From NCBI GenBank assembly GCA_039566865.1, contig CM076955.1, positions 6,512,501 to 6,576,500 on the forward strand: a stretch of 64,000 nucleotides of DNA. The letters are read 5' to 3'. The notes beneath the pieces were generated by a model. It was not told the DNA's origin and made no database searches. It was given only the letters and a program-made list of their open reading frames with translations. Positions 45,301 to 58,100 of the stretch are shown here, piece by piece (the stretch's first letter is position 1; every line of letters starts with the position of its first letter). Position numbers and translations under genes: made by a program. This DNA is from Aurelia coerulea (taxonomy: Eukaryota > Cnidaria > Scyphozoa > Semaeostomeae > Ulmaridae).

Positions 45301-48300
45301 TGAGATGATGTCAACAAACAACATCAACACGTTCAAACATAAGATCAAAGAGAATTTTTTCGAAAATATACAGAATAGGAAGATGACATATACAGGGTGT
45401 CCCAAAAAAGTGTCCGACATTTAAATTTGAATATATCAGAGACTACTTGATGCATAAGAACCATTTGGAAATGTTTAGAAAGCTGAAACATATAATATTC
45501 TATTGAGACTATTGCAGTTTAAATTTAGGAATTTTTAGGAACCCAGGGGTCCTTAAAATTGACGCTAATTTTTTAATGTTTTTCATTCTTCGTTTTACTA
45601 TTCTCCAATGTTATTCTAATTTCTAATTTCTAATTTCTAAATAGACTTGTCCAGATAGCCCAGAAAACCCAATTAAAGTACTTTTAGAAACCTGAGAATG
45701 TAATCCGCAAACTTGTAAAATTTTCAAATCGTAGTTGCAAGACGGGGGGACATCTGAAACTTAGTTATGAAGAACACAGTCGTTCTAGCCCGTTGGTAGT
45801 GAAAATGTCAAATTTGTTATTTTTCTGTCCGTTATGCAAGTTTTCCTCTTTGAAATTGAATGCATTTGGGACAGTTACGCAGTTTCTTTGATGGAATTTT
45901 CAAATTTGTTCAATCATTCTATCGAAACCAGGCAATAATCTTTGTTTCTCCAACTCTGTAAATTTCAATGTCAATTTTGACATAATGCATCCCTGCATTG
46001 TCTGGGGTAACATACCTCCTTACCAGTGGTAGCAGTTAGATTTCTGGTAATTTGAGTAACTCACATTCAAAGAATGAAACTTGAAGCTTTTTTCTACTAA
46101 CAAAAGGGCTACTTTGGTTTCCCAACGGTAAATATCACTAAAGTTAGACAACAGTAGAGCAAAGGCGAAGAAAACATGCAAAAATTTGTAATAACTTTGA
46201 GAAACCCCTAGTTTCTTAGTATTTGTCAAATTTGAACTGCGATAAATTCAACATAAAATTACATGTCTCAGTTCTCAAATGGTACCAGAACGGTTAATAT
46301 CTGTCAAATATTTTCGGATGTATTCAAATTTAAAAGTCGGACACTTTTTTGGGACACCCTGTATGTCTCCTATTAAGACTCGTCATCATCTCTCCCGATC
46401 ATGGCATGGTCTTATAAACCGTGTTTTATACCGAAACAACTACAATTCTTTTTTTTCGTTGTACCAGCACCTCTAAGGGGACCATTATGGAATTAAGGTC
46501 ATCTTGACCTTTTAATGCTATCCCTGCCACTGTAGCTAATTAGGGGTGTTTTCCTTTACGTTTTTAACCTTATATAATGTATTGTATCTATTTTATCTTA
46601 TAAAACATGTACATATTTTTTAATTGTGGCAAATGATACATACATACATATATGTTATTGTCAACGATACCTGGAGGGGGGTCTGCTCTGTCCGACAATA
46701 AGTTCATTGTTTACAAACACTTTTGCCCAGCTAACGGCGGATTTTGACCGAAAAGGCAGATTTTTCAAAGGTTTTCCAACATTGAGAGGGGGGCTGCAGG
46801 GGGGCTGCCGCGATCTCAGCCCCCTGGCTCGTGGGCTTATGCTGTGGAGGGGTGAGTCAAAAAAACTACACATTTAGCAGGCTGTTGAATAGAAAGTACA
46901 CGGCCGATATTCAAAACTGAAATGTTAAATGATCACTCAACGGCTAACTTAAATCATTGGATGTGATAATGTGTTTTGGTAAATCACTCCAATTTTAGAT
47001 CCAGAAGTTAGAAAAATGCTGGAATTGCCAAGAAAATCGTGGACCAGAATCGAACGTGGAATGCCGGTTCGGTTCCCATACACATTCTTTACAGCATATT
47101 CCTAATTTCTGGGTTTAAAAGATGAATGATTTTACCAAACAAAATTTACACATCTAAAACTAGCCTTTGTCTGATAGATTGACTCTGATAGATCTGCTAC
47201 TTTTGAATATTGATGGCATTTTCCTTTCATTACCAACCAGAGTTCGACACATTCGAGAAAGCGTTGGATGCCCTTGCAAACAAAGAAGTCAATGGAGTCT
47301 TGATTGAGAAGAATTCAGCGATAAATGTCAAGAGCTTAGTTGAAAGCAATGGATTGCGTATTTCAAGATCATTTCAATGTAGCCTGAGGATTGGTATCGC
47401 CGCTGAGCCTCAATGGGACCCTAAAAACAACAAAACAGTTGTCAAGTCAATCCAGAAAATGAGACAGATGCACGAGCTTTGCTTAAAGGAGAAATGCCGC
47501 AAAAAATTATATGGCGAAGCAGTAAACGCCGCTCAGAAGCAACAACAGGTATTTATCTCAAAACTGTTTTGTGCGTGTGTTGTTTTTATAGCAAGTGAAA
47601 TGAAAATACCGATAGAGTCAACAAAAGGTTCCTTTAAATTTTTTTTGTAGCTCACCAAAGATTAAGCTTATGTAAATCCTGGTAAAAATTAATTGAAACA
47701 AAGAAGTGTTGGCTATCTATCAAGTTTATGTTAACCAGCAAGAGGGTCTTTAAATATTTGTATGTCATGATATGCAACTATCTAAGAATATAGGACACAA
47801 GAAAAGTTGATCAGCGCTTCTTACAGGCAAAACGTTGACCAGAGACGGGCCTGCTTTTACAAACTAAGTCAGGAACCACTGTGCTGATGATGATTTTCAG
47901 CCAGCACAGTGGGTCAAACAGTTCATTCGAAATAAATGGCGTTATCAAAAGACAGCAATTTGCTCTTAGATCCACGCTTGCACAGATTCACCTCACCTGT
48001 GGCACCGAGTCGTGTTCATATGCAAAACTTCTATCCCACTTGAGTGAAATCTTGAAAGCTTTCAAACTATTCTTACCAGCGCAATGAACTAAAATTTTCC
48101 AGCACCAACATCCCGGCCAAAATCAACAATAAAACTACAACAACAACAGCCAGTGCAACAACACCAGTTTTCAGAACATAAGTCACAATCATGTATGAAA
48201 TTAATGATGTACTCCTGCAGTAACTAGAGTTTGGAAATATTTTGCAATCCAAAGTTGCAACATTCAAAATTAATGAATATGAAGGAAAAGCATGCTGTAG

Positions 48301-51300
48301 ATTCAAAATTCATGTCGGCAATTATCCTTGTGTATCATTTCTCTATAAAATTGTCTTCTTAAAGTTGGTCTGTAAATCATAAAGAATCCAACAGGTACAA
48401 AATATTTCCAGACAAATGGCCATCCGGCCCCCCTGCCTCATATAGGCTATTATTCGGTCCTGATGTTTACAGTAATTAATAGTTGAAAATTCTTTTTCTC
48501 TCGTGATTTTAGGAGTTGAAATCAACAAAGAGCGCAAAAAATTCAGATACGAAATTGCTGATTCCTTTAGCAGTTCTCGGTGGCCTTGTTGGTTTCTTCA
48601 TTTTGATAGGGTTCTCTTACGATCTCTTCAAGCGCAATTCATCTAATGTAACAGGTAAGATTGCGAATTTAAGTCTTAAGCCCCGTTAAAACGCTCTCAA
48701 CATTGCACTGAACATCGCTCTACATTTGTTGAGCGATGTTGAGTGGGTTAAGGGGGGTGTTAAAACGCTCACAACCGCAATTTGGTCAACGTTTGTTGAG
48801 CGACGTAACTTCTCACTTTCGGAGAGCCAAGACGAGGCAAACCTCTATTTGGGTACAATCGTTTTGGCACCATATACAGTAGTTTGTGTTAGTTTGTGTT
48901 CAAAATGGCAGTAGGATTTTTTAAATGAAATTAATCTCCTCCCTCGTCACTTTTCGATCACCCTCTCGCCATATGTTCTGCAGAAGTTTACCCATATCTT
49001 GCGAGAATAGCAAGTGTATGTGCCCTAAAAAGTGAAAGGTTATGTATCAACCCGTGTCCCCTGCTGGAAACAAGTCATCTCGAGACTTTCGCAGGCTAGG
49101 CACGTTAAATACAATTACTCACTCACTAGAGCACTCATACAGGGTGTCCCAGCAAAATACTTCAGTGGTTGATTAAATGCACACAAAAACACGATGATAT
49201 GAACGGGCGGGCGGGCTCCATAGTAAGGTAACCGTGTCTCTAACATATTAAATTGACAACAGCAACTTGCAAGTCCACAGAAAATTTACCGAGTTGCGAG
49301 CTTTTGGTGATCAAATTTGTGCGAAAGGTAAACCCACAGACCCTCCCTCCCAAGATCAAGGTAAAGGCTACAAAAATCCATACCTCTTGTTCACATCAGA
49401 GCGAGCCAATTACGACTTCGAAAGTAATTTAATTCTCGTAACCGTTGTCAAAATTGATGAACACTTCCTCTTGGATATTGCTGACGATGTTGTTAAAAAT
49501 TAGAATGGGCATCGCAACTTTGGCACGTTTGCTTTGACAGATCTTCGGTGGTAGTTATGAGAAAAAACGCTTTGCTGTTAATTTTGTTGGTTGTAACAAT
49601 ATGTCTCTTTACATAGTAATTTAAATCATTTTTGAACCAAACTGACTGTATGTAAATATGGACGTAAATAGTCAAGTCTTTTTTTTGAAAAGGGCGTTTT
49701 CCGACGTTCTAAAGGGCGTGGTCTCAAAAAATTTTCCGGGGGCAAGCCCCCGGTCCCCCATTTTAGCTCGCTTCGCTCGCCGTTTAGCCCCCCCACTTTA
49801 AAACCGCTGCGCGGTCCCTGGAACACTTAATCGATGAGGGACTGAGTTACTTCAAAACTTTGCTGAACAGAATTCCTCAAAGCAGACATCACCTTGATTT
49901 AATGTTAGGGAAAGTTAGGTCATCGAAAGTCCTTTCCAGTTTCCATTTGGTTTGCTTGCAGCGACCCACTATGTTTTAATATTTAAAAAACGTCGAATAA
50001 TTTTTTTTTGTGACACTCTGTACGTTGTTACACGTTTAATTGAACCACCTTTACCCAACTGGGTATTTAAATAACATTTTATCCTTATCTTATTATCGTA
50101 TATCTTACGTTACATGCTCCAATGAAATACCCCCCCCCCCCCAGTAACGACCCCACTAAAACGATGCCCCGCCAAGGTAAAAGGATGGCCCGCGCAGAAA
50201 ATGTGTTTCCCCATTCAGTTTCAGTTTAAACATTTCCCCACCTTGTTTCTGTTGTTCCCCCGTCGAAAATTATACAACTTCTAACCCTGGAGGGGGGGGG
50301 GTCACTACCATATGTACCAGTACGGGATGTGCCATTTTTTGGGGTACCTTTTTCAGGCTGAAAATAAATTTTAGGGTGTCATTCTTGGTAACATCACAAA
50401 TCAACATAAATTTTAGGGTGTCATTTTGGAAGAAAAATGCTTCAGGGTATTGAATTTGATCTAATTTCAGATACTTGGTTAGAACTTCGAATTTCGGTCA
50501 CAATTTTAGGGTATCTATTTTGAATGGCCCGTAAATCTTGGGGTATGCTTTTGAAAAATTCATAAATTTTAGGGTATGATTTTACAAGTGAAAATGGCAC
50601 ACCCCCGTCATCCGCCTATTGAAGTGACCCCCCGGGCCCCGGGGGCTTCCAACGCAGATGATAGCCGAAATTTTGCCTTTCCCCGTCATGATATCATAAT
50701 CCCCTGTCGAATAAGTATAATTTCATAATTTCGGCGCTGTATTTGTAATGTCCGGCGGGGTCGTTACTGGGGGGTGTAATGAGTGTCAGGTATGAAAGCT
50801 TTTATAAAGTCAAATAGACCTTTCACCTGTTCTACAAAACCACGCGCAGGAGGAAACGTATAGTGTACTCACCGACCGAAAATGTGTGTTTTTTTGTGTC
50901 AATTCTCCTGTGTTCTGTGTAAATTCTTCAGTTGCGCGCGCATGGTGCCTCGCAGTCATGCTCGCAGTGGACTGTTTATCACAGGCCTCCGCTTTCCCCC
51001 TTGCTCCCCTGTGATAAACAGTCCACTGCGAGCACGACTGCGAGGCACCATGCACGTGCAACTGAAGAATTTACATAAACAAAATGGCGAAGACAACAGA
51101 ACACAGGAGAATTGACACAAAAAACACACATTTTCGGTCGGTGAGTACACTATTACATTTCTTGTTGCGCGTGACAAAACAGTCTGGATCGAGCAACATT
51201 TTTATGTATTTTTATGCGAGATGGCGATGCCTTAATGATGTTTCACTTGCCACTTGGCAAACTTAAAAGAGGAAGAAATGGCAAACCTTTGAGCTTGCAT

Positions 51301-52098
51301 GGGGCTTGCATCGTTTCTAAAACATAAGATCCTTTTGGATGATTACAAAGTCCGTCCTGAGCTAAGCAAGCATAAGAAAGTCTGAAAATTGATTTCTTCA
51401 CAACCCCAAATGATCGTTGATGCTGTTTTTAGCTACAGTCAGAGCGATGAGTGTTGCTGCTAAAGTCGCCTTCAATAGAAAATCAAGCGCCTTGTATGTC
51501 TCAAATTAGATGTCATGTGAGATTTACGATAATGCAAAATTAGTTATGTTTATGCAGAACCCTGCAGAACGTTTCTATTCGCGGGCATCTATAGTTTGAG
51601 ATGCCTTCCCCAGTCAATGGGGCCATTGTTTGCTGGGATTCTGCACCTTCCTCTCAACTTCACTTGCGACGTTTGCATCCGTAGCTGTGTAGGAGGACGG
51701 TCCTTCTACCTTCGGTGATGCTGCGAATGCTAGCCTCTGTGCAGGCCGCCGGTTACATCATCCTCCAAGGTTGACTTATTTGCATAATGAATACTATCAA
51801 TAAGTGGCTAATGATGCGTTCGTTCTAGAAAACGATTGTTTTAACATCATTAAGCTGCTAATGAAGTCAAGAACGTGCCAATTCTGAGTAAATTTGTTGT
51901 TGTGCCAGGGTAAACATCATGGTGATTTATCCATCTTACGGTGTCACAGCTGTCTAACATGAAATAAGCCGACGTCAAATGTTGCTATAGGATCGCGAGA
52001 AACTTCTGTCTTGTACGCGCTTTCTGTGCGCTTTCTTTATTTCAGTGCCAATTAGCAGAGATAAAACGCTAATCAATTGTCTTAACGAGCGTGACGGA

Positions 52099-52132
<34 letters not shown>

Positions 52133-55100
52133 GACTTTCTGACTGACCTGGAGCCCCCTCTTAGATTACAAAGTTGGACTTTGTAATCAAAAAGGAAAGC
52201 TTTGCATTAATTTTGTGACATGAAAATTACTATGGAATTTTTTTGTGTATGAGCAGGTATCATTTCTTTGGCAGAAATTTGCTGCAAATTTTTCTAATTT
52301 CTAAAATCTAATTGAAGAGCATTGCAAAACTGATACTGATTATCTTCAGGTTTGAATTTTGCCATTTATTTTTGAAGAACGAAATTTTGGAAAAAGTACT
52401 ATAATGCGATTGTCTAAAACCGGTCATGAAAAAGAAAAAATATTTGAACATGCTAGACATTTCGTTCTGAAGCACCCATTTAGACGGTCAGAACAAGATT
52501 AAAATGATAAAGATCGGCCAATTTTGAACACAGACACGAGCTCTACAAATTATGTAGATAAAAACGGAACTAAATTTAGGCCCAAGTTTAAAAATCGATA
52601 TCTCCGATTTCTGTTGACCAATCCTGAAAATGCTAGCCGCACATGAACCCTTAAATTTAAACTTGGGATTCGCAGTTTTATCAGTTGGTACTACAAGACA
52701 ACAAGGGCCTAATCAATCACAGTATCCCATTTTCATCTTGTGCCAAATGAAGTCAAATCCCATAGGTATCGCATGAACCGAAATTTCCCAATCAAACGAA
52801 CTTACCTGTATGTGATGTTTGATTGGAATTCTATGATTCGTCGGTCCGGAGCGAAGGAGGTGTACGAGAGAGCGCAGTAGTTCATGCAAACCAGTCTTTA
52901 GAGCAGCAATGGATCAATGGCGAAAAAATGTAATACAAGGCAGGGAGGGCCGTAAATATAGGCGTCAGATGGGATGGGCGTACACCTCCTTCGCTCCGGA
53001 CCGACGAATCATAGAATTCCAATCAAACATCACTTACAGGTAAGTTCGTTTGATTGGGAAATTCTATTTCGTCATCGGCTCCGTCGCTACGGAGGAGTAC
53101 GAGAATTTAGAGCTGTCATTGAGACATTGGTGGGAAAAGTAACAAAACACATACCTTTAAATTTAGGGAATTGCCAAATAGGTAGTGTCTCCCGTGTAAC
53201 TACTGTAACGCAATTCATTGCTACATGGGTATGTTACCAGCAGAAAGCAAAGCGTTTCCAAAATTAAATGTATTATTTACAGGAATGTTGTAAAACCGTT
53301 GAAACGTTTGTTCTTGTGTCCATCCTGCGGCAGCCATAATGTCTTTCAAATCAAAATTTCTATTTACAAGACACGTAGTCGATGCAGCACGAGTGCTATG
53401 GCAACTGTAGGTGGAAATGTCAATGCCAGCTTTATCGAGAATAGTGCGACACCAACGTGATATTGTGTCCCTTGAGACGGGCGAATGAGGACGCACAAAG
53501 CTGAGCAACAATTGCTTGTGTTCTCCCCGAAAGGAGGCGGTACGACGTAAATATTCCGATAAATGCGAATATATACAAAGTCGAGGTTCAATGTCGTATT
53601 TCATGAAGCATAACGGTTTCTGGTGAACACCAGGACGAGTATGTTTCAGCTTTTCAACAATATAAAATGTGTATGTTGTGTTAGTAACATCCATGTGCTG
53701 AATATTTAGAAATTGAATCGTTTGACAACGTTGTCCACTGAGAAGACCTAACAAAAGAGCAAGGCGAGGAGACAGCTCTTTGAGAGGAAGTTCACTGATT
53801 GAAGGTTGCGAACGCAAAAAGTCAAAAACAGATTTCACTTCCCACATAGAATGATATTTTGGTAGTGAAGGGCGAAGTTGGAACACTCCTTTCATGAAAC
53901 GTTTTACCACTGGCAACTGGCCGAATGCAACATCAAGCGTTTCAAAATTGCAAAATGATGATAATGCACTCCTTGCTGTGTTGATGGAGCTGAACGACAA
54001 TCCTTGCTGATATAAGGATGTAAGAAAATCAAGAGCTGTTGCAAGTGGTGGATGTACTGGGTCGCAATTATTTGCAGAACAATATAAAACCCATTTCTTT
54101 ATGTGAGTAGTATACTGTTTTTTGGTCGAATCACGCCATGCCGCCATGATTATGTCAAGGGAAGAGGGAGATAGGCCATATTGTGAGAATCGGTGCCGGA
54201 TAGAAGGCAAATCATTAAAGTCAATTTTTGATACAGAGGATGTACTGACTCCGGGCACTCCGGGAGATACAGTAATTTGCGGCTTGGCCGTAGAAACACT
54301 GGTGGAGCAGCTAGCAGGCGTAACAAATGTGGATACCAGATTTGTGTAGGCCATTTTGGCACAACTACAACTCCCAACGCAAAGTCTTGGCGTATCTTTT
54401 GTAGTGCACGTAGCACACAGCTGAAAGGGGGAAAACAATAAAATTTGAGACCAGTCCATGAGATGCTAAAGGCATCAATATGCGATGCACTAGGATCTGG
54501 CCTTAGGGAGCAATAATTAGGACATTGTGCATTCAATCGAGATGCAAAAAGGTCAATTTCTGGTTGGAAATTGAGTGTATTTAATGCCTTTTGCAAACAG
54601 TTAGGATTAAGCATCCATTCTGCATCGTGATTAGAAAAAATACGTGATTCTCTATCAGCAGTAATATTTTCGGTTCCGGGAATGTGATATGCAGTAAGTA
54701 AAATATTATTTTCTTGACAAAATTCCCAAATCTGAACCACAATGGTATTACATGTATCATTGTGGGCGGTACCCTTTCGATTGATTATACAAACTGCTGC
54801 AGTGTTATCAAGCATTATGCGAACATTTTTATGCAAAATACTGTCTTTGAAGCTTTTAATGGCAAAAAATGCAGCCAACAATTCTAATGCGTTGATATGA
54901 TATTGCGATTCTCTGTGGGACCATTTACCACCAGTGGTCAGATGCCCTGTGGCAGCCCCCCAACCGATCAAGGATGCATCAGAATAAATAGTCAGATCAA
55001 AAGAGGCTTTTTCAATATTACCATAACTGTGTGGCAGATTTTGAAGCCACCATTCAACATTGCTGATAGCAGATGAGCTAAGGGCCATCTTTTTCTCAAA

Positions 55101-58100
55101 ATCTCCTTTAGAAGCTTTCAAAGCTCGTGTTTTATCTTGTTCTAGCCACCGATAATGTGCACCCCCAAAGGGAATAGCAGGGAAACTCGAGACCATATAT
55201 CCCAAAGTTCTAGCAACATCGCGAATTTTCACTTTTGAAGCATTTTCGCGGATGAAGTTTAGGAACTGCAGAACTTTGTCATAACGCTTAGGTGTGAGGG
55301 TTATTTTCATTGTTACAGAATTTAATACAAATCCCAAGAAGACAATTTCTTGCTTTGGAATAAATTCCGATTTGGTGGGATGTGCAACGAAACCAAGGGT
55401 ATCAAACAGTTTCAAGGTGGCTTTGACAGTCTGGATACAGCCTGCGTAAGTTTCACTTTGCAAATATATATCATCGATATAACTGGATACTAGGTGGCCT
55501 CGTTCCCGCAAAGTAGCCAAAGGAGGCTTCACCAGTTTAGTAAATTTCCTTGGACACGAGGCAAGACCATTCGGAAATGCTGTATATTGGTATAGCTTTC
55601 CCAAAAACTGAAATCGTAAATATTTTTGATAAGCAGGTTGAATGGGAACACTATAATAAGCATCCTTTAAATCAATTGAGGCCATCCAGCAATTTGGGGT
55701 AACCATGGAGATAACCGTATGGATTGAGTCCATTTTAAAGTGATAATAGGTAACATTAGCATTTAATGCCTTGAGATTGAGAATCAATCTGACTTGATTA
55801 TCAGGCTTTGGTACAATAAAAATTGGAGAAATGAACTCATTGTTTTCATGTTCACAGGGAACAAGGACTCGCTTGGCAAGCAGAGAATCAATCTCAGTTT
55901 TGACGTTAGCAATGCTGTCATGTGAAATATGATTATTTGGACAGACATTATTGGTTGGAGGATTGCCATTGAATTCAATTATATCCCCTGCAACCATCTG
56001 AAGAATGTATTGATCTGAAGTGATATTCTGCCACTGACGTAAATGATGTTTTATTTGCCCAGCAGAGAATTGCTTTACCCTATCATGCAAATAAGGGCAT
56101 AATTGCAAATCAACAAAAGATGAAAAACAAGTTACCGTCGTGTTTACTTGCTCCAATTGTTCCAAGACTTCTTTTTGTTTTGGCCTGAGGGGAATTGTCC
56201 CTGGTTCCTTCTGGGAGGATACGAGATCCTCCCTCTCTGCGATAAAAAAGGCTGACCATAAGATTTGTTTTGTGGTTTTTGGCCTGAACCCCGAAATTGT
56301 GACCCCCCTCGTGCCTTTTGTGGGAACTTTTGGACAATCTTGCCCATGGTTTTTACCTCCTGCATTGTTTTGCTGATATCATTCCCAAACAGAAACTTAT
56401 CAGGCTTCGTGGAGCGATTGCAGGCAAATTTAAAGTCTGCATTGATGTAAGGGCGAAGAGCCTCTTTACGCCGATATGAAAGCTCTCTGCAGACCGACCC
56501 AAGTAAGGATACAACATCGATAAGGCGTGTTGATAACTCCTTATAGTCAAGTGGCTTAGTTTTGTCACGAGACAACAGCAAATCATTTAAGGATGCTGCA
56601 ATGGCACCAGATGCAGTGACTAGGGTATCTTGCATGGCCACTAGGGCACGATCAGCACCTTTCACATCTGGTTTTAAGGGGTTCCAAATGTGTTCATTGA
56701 CAGGGGGCCAGAACAATTCTGTGCAATTCTCGGGAACAAGATATTTTGCCTTGATTTGCTTACGTTGGCCTGTTTCAAGCTCCGTTTTAAAACGCGTATT
56801 GATAAGGGTAGCCAAATTAGCGGAAACCGAAGGACCTTTGGGGGCAGTAATGCTGGTAGAGCTATCGATGCTCTCAAGGAACACATCCGAAGATATCAGC
56901 TCCTCGTGATCCTGCTGACCGGGTTCATTTTGAAGAGTAGCCTGGCCTTGATCAGCATCAGGATCATGGAGATCATCATTTTTGCGATTAACGCGATGAT
57001 CGGCCTGATCAATGTCATGATCGCCATAAAGGCTTAAGACATCATCATCATCAACTGGCAGATGTTGAGATGGATCAGGCACAGAGGGCAAAGTTTCGGG
57101 CATATTGGCCGTGGGTTCACTTTGCTGTACCCCAAAAGAAATTTGACTAGGGACATGGGATCCAGAAGCAGACGGTTCATTAACCAAGGCTATCTTTTGG
57201 CGATGCGGAGCAACTGAAATCGTAGCAGACTCGCGTGCGATTTTTCCCTGATGTGGGCGTGACTCAACGGAAAACGATTCCTCGTCATCAGAATCGGAAA
57301 CAGAGATTTTCCGTTTACGATTAGGAGACCGCTTGATTTCAGTGACCAGACCAAACAACAACTGATTTGAGACCTGCAGTTGCTCTTGCATCGTCTTTAA
57401 TAGCGTAACCATCATCGGCGATTCCTGCACGCTGGCAGAAGAAGAACTTTCTGTGACGCAGTTGTTATTCGACTGCGTTGTTTCGAGATCTTGACCCGAA
57501 GCCAAGTCTCTCTCCGCGTTATCCATAGGCAAAAATTCGGAAAAGATGGGAAATATAATGCGATACTTAACTTAAAAGACAATAACAACAAACTTTAATA
57601 GCAAATGCCAAATTCCAGGTTGAACTGGAAGACTCCAAGACTTTCCAAAAAAGCTGCAAAAATTTGTGACTGACTTTGCATGAACGCACCACACAACTGG
57701 TTTGCATGAACTACTGCGCTCTCTCGTACTCCTCCGTAGCGACGGAGCCGATGACGAAATAGAATTAATATTCTAATAGAGGGGTACTTCGGGGTTTGCG
57801 GTATTGCGGTATCGGGGGTAAATTTTGTGCGGTATTGCGGTAATGATGGAAAAAACTTGCGGTATTGCGGTATCGAACTTTCACAGCGCGGTATGCGGTA
57901 TTGTACGAAAATTAACATCCAAATTTCCTGTAATACCGTTTTCCTGTTCAGGAACGAAGCATATTGGAGACGAATTGATATAGAGGAAAGAACAACGAAG
58001 GAGAGGGAAGTCCCTGATCTATCTCTTTCTCTCTGTGCCTGCTTTACCTGCTCAACCTTAAAAAAGGTACTAGCGGAGGAGGTCACGCAACATTTTTATC

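Larger units (their letters stand above)
53065..57765 (-). mobile_element. DIRS-like retroelement with three intact frames
   Basis: The ends at 53065-53105 and 57723-57765 are inverted copies over about 40 bp (TCTATTTCGTCATCGGCTCC and onward). Inside are gag-like, RT-RNase H and tyrosine recombinase frames, all open. Inverted termini and recombinase in place of integrase mark DIRS-type retrotransposons. It lies in intron 6 of the channel gene on the opposite strand. Intact frames suggest recent insertion. Confidence 0.9.

Noticed and set aside
49466..49817. A complete hAT element flanked by GAACACTT
   Set aside because: The word occurs on both sides, but the proposed left end has no similarity to the right end, so the match may be chance.
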